Shown piece after piece: positions 43,388 through 50,349 of a stretch of DNA of 50,349 nt. The DNA is from Aquabacterium humicola (GTDB lineage: Bacteria; Pseudomonadota; Gammaproteobacteria; Burkholderiales; Burkholderiaceae_C). Numbering within the stretch: the first letter of the stretch is position 1; each line of letters begins with the position of its first letter. Location of the stretch: assembly GCF_030167915.1 (NCBI RefSeq), contig NZ_JARGNB010000014.1:1-50349 (forward strand). The letters are read 5' to 3'. Made by a program: the position numbers and the translations under genes. The notes beneath the pieces were generated by a model. That model did no database searches, was not told the origin of the DNA, and saw only the letters and a list, made by a program, of their open reading frames with translations.

Positions 43388-45271
43388 GTGAGAACTTGTG
43401 CACCATGCGTTCAGCTCTTCGGGCTGGCGGTCGCTCAATGCGTCGCGCCTGCGGCCGCCTTCGCGGCGACCATCACGATCGAGGCGTCATCGACTTCCGC
43501 TCCGCTCGGCGGAACGATCTGGCTGGCTGGCAAGATCGACGGCCAAGGAACGTTCATGAACTTCGCCGTCAATGGCATCCCCGGCGGAAACTCCACGGTC
43601 GGCACAGTCAACTCCCAGAATGGCAAGTACGTCGCTCCGTCGGCACTGCCAACGCCCTCGACGGTCACGCTGACGGCAACCTCGAGCCTGGCGCCAGGGG
43701 CGGTCGGCAGCCTGACGATCACACTGATGGGTCCCGGGATGCCGCCGCCGGCTCCTTCGCCGGCTCCTGCGCCATCGCCATCGCCATCGCCATCGCCATC
43801 GCCATCGCCGGCACCCGCTCCCGCACCCTCCCCGGCGCCAGCTCCCGACTCCGCCACGCTGGCTGCAGCCAGGTTCCTGGAGCAGGCCTCGTTCGGGCCG
43901 ACGCCCGCCGATATCAACCGGGTCAAGCAGATTGGGGCGGCGGCGTGGCTGGACGAACAACTGGCATGGCCGGCCTCGACGATCCCCGTCGGCAGCTCGA
44001 GCGTGGAGCCGGTGATTCGAGACTGGTACCAGAGGATGGTCAGCGGTCCCGATCAACTTCGGCAGCGCATGATTTTCGCGCTATCCCAGGTGCTGGTCGT
44101 ATCGACGGAGAAGAATCCGTACGGCGACGAGATCGTTCCCTGGCTGCAAACGCTGTCGAAGCATGCGTTTGGCAACTTCGGCGCGCTGCTTAAGGAACTG
44201 ACCATCAATCCTGCGATGGGAAAGTACCTGGACCTTGGCAACAGCGCTACGCCTGTTCCGAACGAGAACTATGCCCGCGAGGTCATGCAGCTGTTCACGA
44301 TCGGGCTTCACCTGCTCAACCAGGACGGAACGCTGCAGCTGGACGCAACGGGCGCTCCAATTCCAAGCTATGACCAGGTCCGGGTGAATGAGCTCGCACG
44401 TGCCTTGAGTGGCTGGACCTACGCCGGGGCCAGCCCGACGGGCTTGAACTACCAGAACATGTCGGGACCGCTTCAGCCACGGGAGTCCTACCACGATCGG
44501 GGTTCGAAGACGCTGCTGCTTGGTGCCACGCTGCCGGCGGGGCAGAGTGCGGCGCAGGACATGGACGCCTCGCTGAACAATCTGCTGGCGCATCCGAATC
44601 TTGCTCCCTTCATCGCGACTCGGCTGATCCGGGCGTTCGTGACCAGCAACCCCAGCCCCGCCTACGTGCAGCGCGTGGCGCAGGCCTTCGCAAACGGACC
44701 GCAGGGCAGGGGAGATCTGAGCGCGGCACTCAGGGCGGTCCTGCTCGATTCGGAGGCGCGACAGGACGCCGCCACTGCAACACAAGGTCGATTGAAGGAC
44801 GCCATCCTTCACACGGTCGGGCTGGTGCGGTCGCTCGGCGGCCAAGTGAACGACCCCATCACCCTGTCCTACGACTATTTCAAGATGGGTCAGCGCCTGA
44901 CGGCCGCGCCAAGTGTGTTCAACTTCTACTCGCCGCTCACCCGCCTTCCAGGCAATCCAGGCTACTACGGACCCGAGTTCCAGATATACGGCGCGAGCTA
45001 CTCGATCGCCCGGGCAAACTTCATCTACTCGGTTCTCAATGGCGACATAAAGTCGATCGTCTCGATAGACCTCACGCCTTACGTGAATGCGGCGCCCGAT
45101 ACCCAGGCACTCATCAACCTGGTCGATCGCAATCTGTTGCAAGGCCGCATGTCGTCGCCGACGAGGCAGGCGCTTGCCACCGGGATCGCCGCTTCGACCG
45201 ACATGCGGCAACGCGCCCTGACGGCGCTGTACCTGACGGCGATTGCCGCGGACTTCGCGGTCCATCGTTGA
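43388..45271 (+). CDS. DUF1800 family exported protein
   Basis: A 627-residue protein. The signal peptide is LFGLAVAQCVAPAAAFA; residues ~28-120 form a beta domain (ITIEASSTSAPLGGTIWLAG); a Pro/Ser linker with SPSPSPSP follows. The DUF1800 domain then runs to the end: ARFLEQASFGPTPADINRVK, LRQRMIFALSQVLVVST, MGKYLDLGNSATPVPNENYA with REVMQLFTIGLHLL, and PSVFNFYSPLTRLPGNPGYY. Its function is unknown; DUF1800 genes are commonly paired with DUF1501 genes as here. GTG 43388 follows GGGAGG. Confidence 0.93.
   Translation: MRTCAPCVQLFGLAVAQCVAPAAAFAATITIEASSTSAPLGGTIWLAGKIDGQGTFMNFAVNGIPGGNSTVGTVNSQNGKYVAPSALPTPSTVTLTATSSLAPGAVGSLTITLMGPGMPPPAPSPAPAPSPSPSPSPSPSPAPAPAPSPAPAPDSATLAAARFLEQASFGPTPADINRVKQIGAAAWLDEQLAWPASTIPVGSSSVEPVIRDWYQRMVSGPDQLRQRMIFALSQVLVVSTEKNPYGDEIVPWLQTLSKHAFGNFGALLKELTINPAMGKYLDLGNSATPVPNENYAREVMQLFTIGLHLLNQDGTLQLDATGAPIPSYDQVRVNELARALSGWTYAGASPTGLNYQNMSGPLQPRESYHDRGSKTLLLGATLPAGQSAAQDMDASLNNLLAHPNLAPFIATRLIRAFVTSNPSPAYVQRVAQAFANGPQGRGDLSAALRAVLLDSEARQDAATATQGRLKDAILHTVGLVRSLGGQVNDPITLSYDYFKMGQRLTAAPSVFNFYSPLTRLPGNPGYYGPEFQIYGASYSIARANFIYSVLNGDIKSIVSIDLTPYVNAAPDTQALINLVDRNLLQGRMSSPTRQALATGIAASTDMRQRALTALYLTAIAADFAVHR
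43771..43806 (+). repeat. Six tandem copies of GCCATC
   Basis: A 36-base hexanucleotide array inside the DUF1800 gene encodes the Ser-Pro linker. Because the unit is six bases, changes in copy number alter linker length without shifting the frame. Confidence 0.9.
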
Positions 45272-45303
45272 CCACGGTTCGAGACCTTGCAGGAGATCTC
45301 AGC

Positions 45304-46668
45304 ATGAACAGCCTCAATCCGTCTCGTCGCAGTCTGATGAAGTTCGCAGGCACCCTGTTGTCGATGGGCGCCATCGGCTGGTCGCCGACAGCGAGAGCGG
45401 CCCTCTCGGACTACCGGGCTCTCGTCTGCCTAAACATGATCGGTGGCAATGACGGGAACAACATGGTCGTTCCCCTCGACTCGACGCGCTACGGACGATA
45501 CGTGCAGCTTCGCTCCCCCAGCGGGCTGGCGCTGTCGGTGGCCGCCCAGACTCTGCTACCGCCTCGCGTTGTCGCCCTGAAAGGCACCGCCAGTCCGACG
45601 GACCAGCCCTTTGCCCTGCACTACGGCATGCCCGAGCTTGATGGTCTGTTTGGTGACGGCAAGCTGGCCGTCGTGCTCAACGCCGGTTCGCTGATCCAGC
45701 CGCTCACGAAGGCCCAGTACACCGCAGGCGTGGCCGTGCCATCGCAGTTGTTCTCGCACTCGGACCAGATTCTGCAGACGCAGGCCGGCGCGCCTACGGG
45801 ATCCGGCACGGGTTGGGGCGGACGGCTGCTCGACTCGATGGGTGCGGCCGGCCCTCTAGACGCGGTATCCATCGACAACACCGGACTGTTCGTGGAAGGC
45901 GCGGTCGCGCACGGGAACATGGTACCCAGCACGAGCGAGCTGGCCATTTCCGGAATGAACTTCTGGCCGCAAAGTGCGGCCGATGCCCGCCGGGCAGCAC
46001 TGGTCCAGCTGCTGTCGGCCGAGCAAGGGAACATTATGGCCAAGGCGGCGAACCAGGCCCTGCTCAATGGCTTGAACGTCAGTGCCGTCCTGCGATCGGC
46101 CCGTTCCAGCTCGCTGTTGTCCTCGACGTTCCCGGGCACGTCACTCGGGCAGCAACTGAAACTTGTCGCCCAGTTGATCCATGCCCGGAGCAAGGAAGGT
46201 CCCGGACGACAGGCCTATTACGTATCGATCGGCGGCTTCGACACACACAGTAGCCAGTCCTGGCAACACTGGAATCTGCTCAGCCAGGTGTCCAAGGCGC
46301 TAGCCGCGTTCCAAGCCGCGATGGAGGAGGCCTCGCTCGCTCAGCAAGTCACGACCTTCACCCTCTCGGAGTTCGGGCGCACAATGGCGCCCAACTCCAG
46401 CGGAACAGATCATGGCTGGGGAAACCATCAGCTCGTGTTGGGAGGCGCCGTCGTTGGCGGGCTGTACGGCGAGTTTCCAGATTTCATCATGGGGGGAGCC
46501 GACGATGCGACGGCTCGAGGCACGTGGATTCCGCGCTACTCGAATCAACAGTTCGGCGCCACGCTCGGCCGCTGGTTCGGCGTCGATTCGCAGGTTTTGG
46601 TGGGCACGGTATTCAAAGCGGGACTCGCCAACTTCGCCCAAAAGGACATCGGCTTCATGGGGGGCTGA
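45304..46668 (+). CDS. DUF1501 family Tat-exported protein
   Basis: A 454-residue protein. The twin-arginine signal is SRRSLMKFAGTLLSMGAIGW. The DUF1501 (sulfatase-like fold) motifs follow: ALVCLNMIGGNDGNNMVVPL, LAVVLNAGSLIQPLTKAQY, YYVSIGGFDTHSSQSWQHW, FTLSEFGRTMAPNSSGTDHG with WGNHQLVLGGAV. The function is not established; it follows the DUF1800 gene by 32 bases and is surely co-expressed. ATG 45304 follows AGGAG at eight bases. Confidence 0.94.
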   Translation: MNSLNPSRRSLMKFAGTLLSMGAIGWSPTARAALSDYRALVCLNMIGGNDGNNMVVPLDSTRYGRYVQLRSPSGLALSVAAQTLLPPRVVALKGTASPTDQPFALHYGMPELDGLFGDGKLAVVLNAGSLIQPLTKAQYTAGVAVPSQLFSHSDQILQTQAGAPTGSGTGWGGRLLDSMGAAGPLDAVSIDNTGLFVEGAVAHGNMVPSTSELAISGMNFWPQSAADARRAALVQLLSAEQGNIMAKAANQALLNGLNVSAVLRSARSSSLLSSTFPGTSLGQQLKLVAQLIHARSKEGPGRQAYYVSIGGFDTHSSQSWQHWNLLSQVSKALAAFQAAMEEASLAQQVTTFTLSEFGRTMAPNSSGTDHGWGNHQLVLGGAVVGGLYGEFPDFIMGGADDATARGTWIPRYSNQQFGATLGRWFGVDSQVLVGTVFKAGLANFAQKDIGFMGG

Positions 46669-46731
46669 CGCACGGTCTGCCCTGGCCCGCCCCCTGGTGT
46701 TGTTTCTCCAACCCTTCGGATCCGAGCGACC

Positions 46732-47255
46732 ATGACTCAGTCTGCGCCTCTGTGGAGCGTCGGCCGTGACCTTGACGAGGACGACCTGCGCGTGATCAGC
46801 GCTGGCGTGCTCACCCACGGCCGGGCGCGGGCCGCTGACGGTGATGCTCGGCCCATCGCATGTCTGCTTCGGCGGGACGTACAAGTGACCGCTGGAGCGA
46901 CGGGGAGAACGGAATATGCCCGCCTGTTCGTCTTGTACGTCTGGGTGGCGCCTTCCGAGCGGCAGCAGGGCCCGGGGCTCGGAGGCACTGGCACGTCTGG
47001 AGCGTTAGGCGAGCCTGTCGGCCTGCCGCGATGCGATCATCGAGACGCTCGAGGATCGGGTGGCGGGCCTGTATCGACGCCTGGGCTATCGAGACGTCGC
47101 CTTCGTCGAGAACTACGTGGGCCCGTTCCATCGGCGCATCCTCATTAAGACGCTGGTCGATTCCGCAGGGGGCGGCTACACCGACGTTCGCGGGGAAGTG
47201 CTCAATGGGAACGGTGCCTGCGACCCTTGTTCGCCAACGCAAGCGTTCCTGCCAG
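46732..47255 (+). pseudogene. GNAT-family acetyltransferase, frameshifted
   Basis: The first part reads GRTEYARLFVLYVWVAPSER, then QQGPGL, the acetyl-CoA-binding turn; after indels near 46975 and 47000 the rest continues in other frames (ACRDAIIETLEDRVAGLYRR, LGYRDVAFVENYVGPFHRRI). GNAT order is preserved but no single frame spans it. A start at ATG 46732 is possible. Confidence 0.72.
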
Positions 47256-47438
47256 ACTGACGCTCCAGACGGCAGCAACTACAGCGGCAAGCGCATTTGC
47301 CTCGCCGACGCTCAGTCGAAAGGCCTGTGGGCCCAAGCAAGCCAGAATGACCAAGTAGACCAAGGCAGAGATCAGACTCGACGCGAGAGCGGCAACGGCG
47401 ATCTGCACAAGCCTGCGCAGGTATTTCCTTTGCGCCAT
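47202..47438 (-). CDS. Small two-helix membrane protein
   Basis: A 78-residue protein with two hydrophobic helices (LVQIAVAALASSLISALVYL and ALAAVVAAVWSVSLAGTLAL) and a basic tail (NKGRRHRSH). GAGGAA precedes ATG 47438 by nine bases. I know no family. Its 3' end overlaps the GNAT pseudogene on the other strand. Confidence 0.55.
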   Translation of the reverse strand: MAQRKYLRRLVQIAVAALASSLISALVYLVILACLGPQAFRLSVGEANALAAVVAAVWSVSLAGTLALANKGRRHRSH

Positions 47439-47449
47439 CGTTGGTTTCC

Positions 47450-47917
47450 TCAGTCATAAATGCTACTGCAACTGACCTGCATGGGGCGAGCATCGAGCAA
47501 TTCGCATCTTGTTGGCACGTAGACCTCGTTGCGTCGTCGACGCATAAGCACAATCCGCTTGCCGAAGGTCGTCTTTGCACTCACCTTTGCTTCTGCCGTC
47601 CATTGATTGCGCACCCTGACGCTCGATGCGGCCGGCACGTACAACGCCAAGCACTTCATCGTTCCGCGTCGAACAAAGCCGTACCAGGCAAAGTTCTCCG
47701 TAGCGGTGCGATCAATTACCCACGTGAAATGCCGCGTGGATGCGAAGCTGAAGTTGGGATCGTCAACCGCAGGGTCTCCGAAGTGCTTTGAGACGAACTC
47801 TCTTGCGTTCGTGTAGCATTGACCCAGTCCTTCGAAGTCAAAGCTTTCTAGAGCCTCCCTGCCTGGAGGCAAGCGGAGAGCCGCTGCTGATATCGCGACA
47901 AACAGCGTCTCAATCAT
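47450..47917 (-). CDS. Hypothetical protein coupled to a DUF3303-like gene
   Basis: A 155-residue protein of unknown function. The start is hydrophobic (MIETLFVAISAAALRLPPG) and may be a signal sequence. The rest has mixed composition (GLGQCYTNAREFVSKHFGDP, RHFTWVIDRTATENFAWYGF) and four cysteines. Its ATG overlaps the upstream stop (ATGA), and the small membrane protein gene follows by 11 bases, so the three genes probably form an operon. Confidence 0.65.
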   Translation of the reverse strand: MIETLFVAISAAALRLPPGREALESFDFEGLGQCYTNAREFVSKHFGDPAVDDPNFSFASTRHFTWVIDRTATENFAWYGFVRRGTMKCLALYVPAASSVRVRNQWTAEAKVSAKTTFGKRIVLMRRRRNEVYVPTRCELLDARPMQVSCSSIYD

Positions 47918-48273
47918 CTTGAACTCGTCCTCTGGACTATGCGCCGGCGGCGCTGCGGCGCTCCTGGCGCCGCTGGGCTCTGGCTACCCCGTGACCTTTC
48001 GAGATGCGTTGTGACGACCCTGGAAGTATCAACACTCTTCACGACAGGAACAATTTCGAATGTCATGCCCGTTCCGCGCCAATGCAACACCCACTCCTGA
48101 AGAAGTGCGCAGTCCGAGCATTCCATAAGTTGGAAACATCTTTCAAAGCTCGGTTCGACCCAACTGTCGATGTAGGTCAAGCCCGTAGGGAGTCCGCGTC
48201 CCGCCTGTCCGACCCGTTCATATACTGGCAGCATGTCGTCGTCGACAAATCGCTCAATCACCATAAAGAGCAT
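47914..48273 (-). CDS. DUF3303-like small protein
   Basis: A 119-residue protein. The first ~80 residues match the DUF3303 pattern (MLFMVIERFVDDDMLPVYER, LPTGLTYIDSWVEPSFERCF, QLMECSDCALLQEWVLHW). After VPVVKS comes an extra basic tail of about 40 residues that the family lacks, perhaps because an indel moved the stop. AAAGGA precedes ATG 48273 closely. The frame is open further upstream but without family similarity. Confidence 0.7.
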   Translation of the reverse strand: MLFMVIERFVDDDMLPVYERVGQAGRGLPTGLTYIDSWVEPSFERCFQLMECSDCALLQEWVLHWRGTGMTFEIVPVVKSVDTSRVVTTHLERSRGSQSPAAPGAPQRRRRIVQRTSSR

Positions 48274-48579
48274 GTGTTCCTTTCCAGCGGCGTTCGATTC
48301 TTCAGGCGCCGCGTTGCTCCACCAGCCGACATCCCCATTGGCACAAGAGGGGCGGCGTGCTTGGTCTTGCGCTGCCCGTCGCTTGAAGTGTAGCGACGCC
48401 ATGTATCAGAGCCATTTCAGGGCAGAAGCGTGACACGCTTGCGCGCACGCTGAGTTCGAGCCCGAGGGTTCCGACCAGTCTTTCCCTGCTGCCGGACTTT
48501 GCGCTACGGGAGTTGTCGCAGTCGGGCAAGAGTACGTGAAGGTCGGTGTGCATGATCCCGACCTCACACGGTCGGAGGC

Positions 48580-49036
48580 GTCATGGCGCAGGAACTCGGC
48601 GAGCGACGTGGAGGAGGAATCGCGAGCGGCAGGCGACGGCTGCTGGTCCGCGCCAACGCGGCGCGAGTTGTTGACTTGGGCAGTCCCCGGGCCCGTCGAT
48701 GGCGGCGGGTCTGTGCGCAAGTGTTCTGGTTACATCCACTGCGGCCGCATGGACCTTGCCGATGACACCGTCGGACACGACCGATTGGTTCGACATAGCC
48801 GACACGGTCGCGCTCGCAGCGGCGCCCATCATGCCGCTTTGTGCACCTGTCCGTGGGAACTGACAGCCGAGTGTGTCTCCACTTGCGTCGATTGGAGTCT
48901 TGGCAGGGAATCTCGACGGCGTGCGCGATGATGGTCGCGGAGGAACTCGACGTTGCTCTGACTCTGGTTGACGTGACCGCCGCGGACGCACGGCCGGAGC
49001 TGCTCTTCAACCAACTCACCGGTGGCTCATCGACCT
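48580..49036 (+). pseudogene. Molybdopterin-binding oxidoreductase (IorB/xanthine dehydrogenase type) N-terminal remnant
   Basis: Pieces of a large molybdenum hydroxylase subunit appear in successive frames: SGRRRLLVRANAA near the start, TTDWFDIADTVALAAAPIMP in another frame, then WQGISTACAMMVAEELDVAL with ADARPELLFNQLTGGSSTL, which matches the family motif MGQGIxTAxxMxxAEELD ... ADARPELLFNQLTGGS. It is cut at 49037 by an IS3 terminus. The upstream stretch 48274-48579 shows no gene. Confidence 0.6.
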
Positions 49037-49071
49037 TGAACCGCGCCGGGGTTTTCTGGAGGCTCTAACCC

Positions 49072-49425
49072 TTGAGTAAATTGGAGCCCTATGAACAAGA
49101 GCAAGTCCCCTCGAACAGGTTTGTGCCGGAGTCGCGAGAACGCGCGGTGCGCATGGTCCTGGAGCATCAGAGCGATTACCCGAACCAGTGGGCAGCGATC
49201 ATGTCGATCGCGCCGAAGTTCGGCTGCTCCGGGCAGACGCTGCGCAAGTGGGTTCGGCAGCAGGAACGCGACAGCGGCCTGCGTGAAGGCACGACCACGG
49301 CCGAGCATGATCGCATGCAGGCGCTCGAGCGGGAGGTGCGCGAGCTGCGCCAGGCCAATGAGATCTTGCGCAAGGCATCGGCGTATTTCGCCCAGGCGGA
49401 GCTCGACCGCCGCTTCAAGCCATGA
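49072..49425 (+). CDS. IS3-family transposase OrfA
   Basis: A 117-residue OrfA with HTH ([40 protein letters not shown]) and coiled coil ([20 protein letters not shown]). Compared with the copy at 40907, two extra bases after codon 6 put the usual ATG 49091 out of frame, so translation must start at the upstream TTG 49072 or an internal codon. Expression may be reduced. Confidence 0.82.
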   Translation: MSKLEPYEQEQVPSNRFVPESRERAVRMVLEHQSDYPNQWAAIMSIAPKFGCSGQTLRKWVRQQERDSGLREGTTTAEHDRMQALEREVRELRQANEILRKASAYFAQAELDRRFKP

Positions 49426-49908
49426 AGTCGTTCATCGACGAGCATCGCGACGCCCACGGGGTCGAGCCGATCTGCCGGGTCCTGGAGATTGCCCCGTCGA
49501 CATACCGCGCGCACGCGGCCAGGCAGCGTGACCGCGGTCGCCGACCGGCCCGCGCGGTGCGCGATGACGCGCTGTCGCAGCAGATCCGGCGCATCTGGGA
49601 GAACAACTTCCGCGTGTACGGCGTACGCAAGGTCTGGAACCAGCTCAGGCGCGAAGCCCTGGAGGTGGCCCGCTGCACCGTGGCGCGGCTGATAGAGCTG
49701 ATGGGGCTGCGCGGAGTGATCCGCGGCAAACGCCTCAAGACCACTGTTGGCGAGCCGGCCTTGCCCTGTGCTCTGGACCGCGTGAACCGGCAGTTCAAGG
49801 CCGATCGGCCCAACGCACTGTGGGTGGTCGACTTCACTTACGTCAGCACTTGGGCGGGGTTCGTCTACGTGGCCTTCGTGATCGATGTCTTCGCGCGGCG
49901 CATCGTTG
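49422..49908 (+). pseudogene. IS3-family transposase OrfB, 3'-truncated
   Basis: OrfB starts normally ([40 protein letters not shown]) and reaches the first catalytic Asp (ALWVVDFTYVSTWAGFVYVA) before ending at FARRIV, where another IS3 begins. The second Asp and the Glu are missing. Confidence 0.88.
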
Positions 49909-50222
49909 TGACACTCCCGGTTTCTTCGGACCACTGATTCCTGGGAAGATGGCTCTTCGCGAGCGAGGAGCCCGTGAGGAAGAGTCGATTCAGCGAAGAG
50001 CAGATGGTCACCATCCTGCGCGAGGCTGACCGGACGTCCGTGGCGGAGACGGCCAAGAAGCACAAGGTCAGCGATCAGACCCTCTACGCCTGGCGCAAGC
50101 ACTTCGGCGAGCTGGTGCCGAACGACGTCAAACGCCTGAAGTCGCTCGAGGCCGAGAACGCACGGTTGAAGAAGCTGCTGGCCGAGCGTGATCTGGACAT
50201 CTCCGTGCTCAAGGAGATCAAC
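49909..50222 (+). mobile_element. IS3-family element, cut by IS66-type end
   Basis: This is the same element type as 37528-38663; 49916-50223 and 37535-37842 are identical over 308 bases. It inserted in the previous IS3 and is itself interrupted at 50223, a few bases before the A7 frameshift site, by the IS66-type end. Confidence 0.88.
49974..50222 (+). pseudogene. IS3-family transposase OrfA, 3'-truncated
   Basis: The OrfA is the same as that at 37593 up to LDISVLKEIN, then joined to residues encoded by the IS66-type end (GKRSSNHVLDSREGN). Only the last few residues and the frameshift signal are replaced, so a nearly complete DNA-binding protein could be made but no OrfAB fusion. Confidence 0.8.
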
Positions 50223-50349
50223 GGTAAGCGATCGAGCAACCACGTCCTTGATTCCCGCGAAGGCAACTGAGAGCCTACGAACCCATGTACCTTACGTGGG
50301 ATCGTTATGTCAGAGGCTTTCGATACTGAGGACCTGGCCAAGCGACTGG
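50223..50349 (+). repeat. Right copy of 127-bp terminal inverted identity (IS66-type IS end)
   Basis: This is the exact reverse complement of 1-127. It starts GGTAAGCG as an IS66-type terminus, and an ATG at 50307 opens the same 14-codon partial frame (MSEAFDTEDLAKRL). At both window ends it interrupts a different IS3 gene, so the source genome holds at least two copies of this element. Confidence 0.8.

Larger units (their letters stand above)
49037..49908 (+). mobile_element. IS3-family element, 3' part lost to another IS3
   Basis: The left end TGAACCGCGCCGGG starts at 49037, as in the copy at 40854. orfA and most of orfB follow. At 49909 a second IS3 terminus (TGACACTCCCGGTTTC) interrupts orfB, and the element does not resume in the window. 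Confidence 0.88.

Noticed and set aside
43771-43806. Short CRISPR-like array
   Set aside because: The unit is six bases with no spacers; it is a coding microsatellite.
48536-48991. Separate hypothetical genes on either strand upstream of the last IS3
   Set aside because: Fragments of a molybdenum hydroxylase run through several plus-strand frames here, so the open frames are best read as parts of a pseudogene or shadows of it.
1-50349. The whole window as a 50-kb composite transposon bounded by inverted repeats
   Set aside because: The shared ends are exactly 127 bases, lie within an IS end that points outward, and have no target duplication; an assembly boundary explains them better.
1-50349. 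tRNA, rRNA or riboswitch genes
   Set aside because: I looked for tRNA-like arms, rRNA-like stretches and known riboswitch cores in intergenic regions and recognised none.

Overview
The window is high-GC, densely coding DNA from a Gram-negative bacterium. A PEP-CTERM-like exported protein, Tat-type DUF1501 and GMC proteins, a PPC-tailed subtilase and DUF1800/DUF1501 genes suggest Pseudomonadota, probably Burkholderiales or a Lysobacter-like relative; this is inference, because there is no rRNA or other marker. The first 127 bases are the exact reverse complement of the last 127. That looks like the two ends of an assembly contig running into the same IS end, not like a biological unit.

Layout: 1-4.6 kb is stacked insertion sequences: an IS66-type end, IS3, an IS66 remnant split by a second IS3, and IS5/IS256 scars. 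At 4.8-8.3 kb (minus) lies a ~1185-residue toxin-like protein with a pretoxin HINT domain and a papain-like Cys/His/Asp domain, diverging from an AraC regulator. A TPR protein (minus) and an exported ricin-lectin/M19 dipeptidase (plus) follow.

The core, 13.4-26.6 kb, is one run of plus-strand flagellar genes, mostly overlapping or a few bases apart: flgB, flgC, fliE, fliF, a short fliG-like gene, fliH, fliI, fliJ, fliK, flgD, flgE, a short fliM-like gene, fliN, fliP, a fliA-type sigma factor, an unknown gene, fliQ, a decayed GFA gene, fliR. The order resembles the Bacillus fla/che operon. The rotor parts are reduced: the FliG-like protein seems to keep only a middle domain, and the FliM-like protein has no N-terminal CheY-binding motif. 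fliL, fliO, flhA, flhB, ring, filament, stator and chemotaxis genes are absent. The series ends at fliR, which was convergent with an AraC gene only about 20 bp away before an IS5 element landed between them.

From 26.6 to 29.0 kb that IS5 element holds nested IS630, IS3 and MITE-like insertions. Then come a minus-strand operon (GMC oxidoreductase, secreted partner, AraC regulator), a secreted subtilase, a PEP-CTERM-like protein, a LysE exporter, and a second IS-rich patch (35.6-41.3 kb) with an uncharacterised 231-residue protein and an integrase pseudogene. The right part carries an orphan OmpR-type regulator, an unknown secreted protein, a DUF1800/DUF1501 pair, a GNAT pseudogene, three small genes, a molybdopterin-oxidoreductase pseudogene, and a final IS3-in-IS3-in-IS66 stack.
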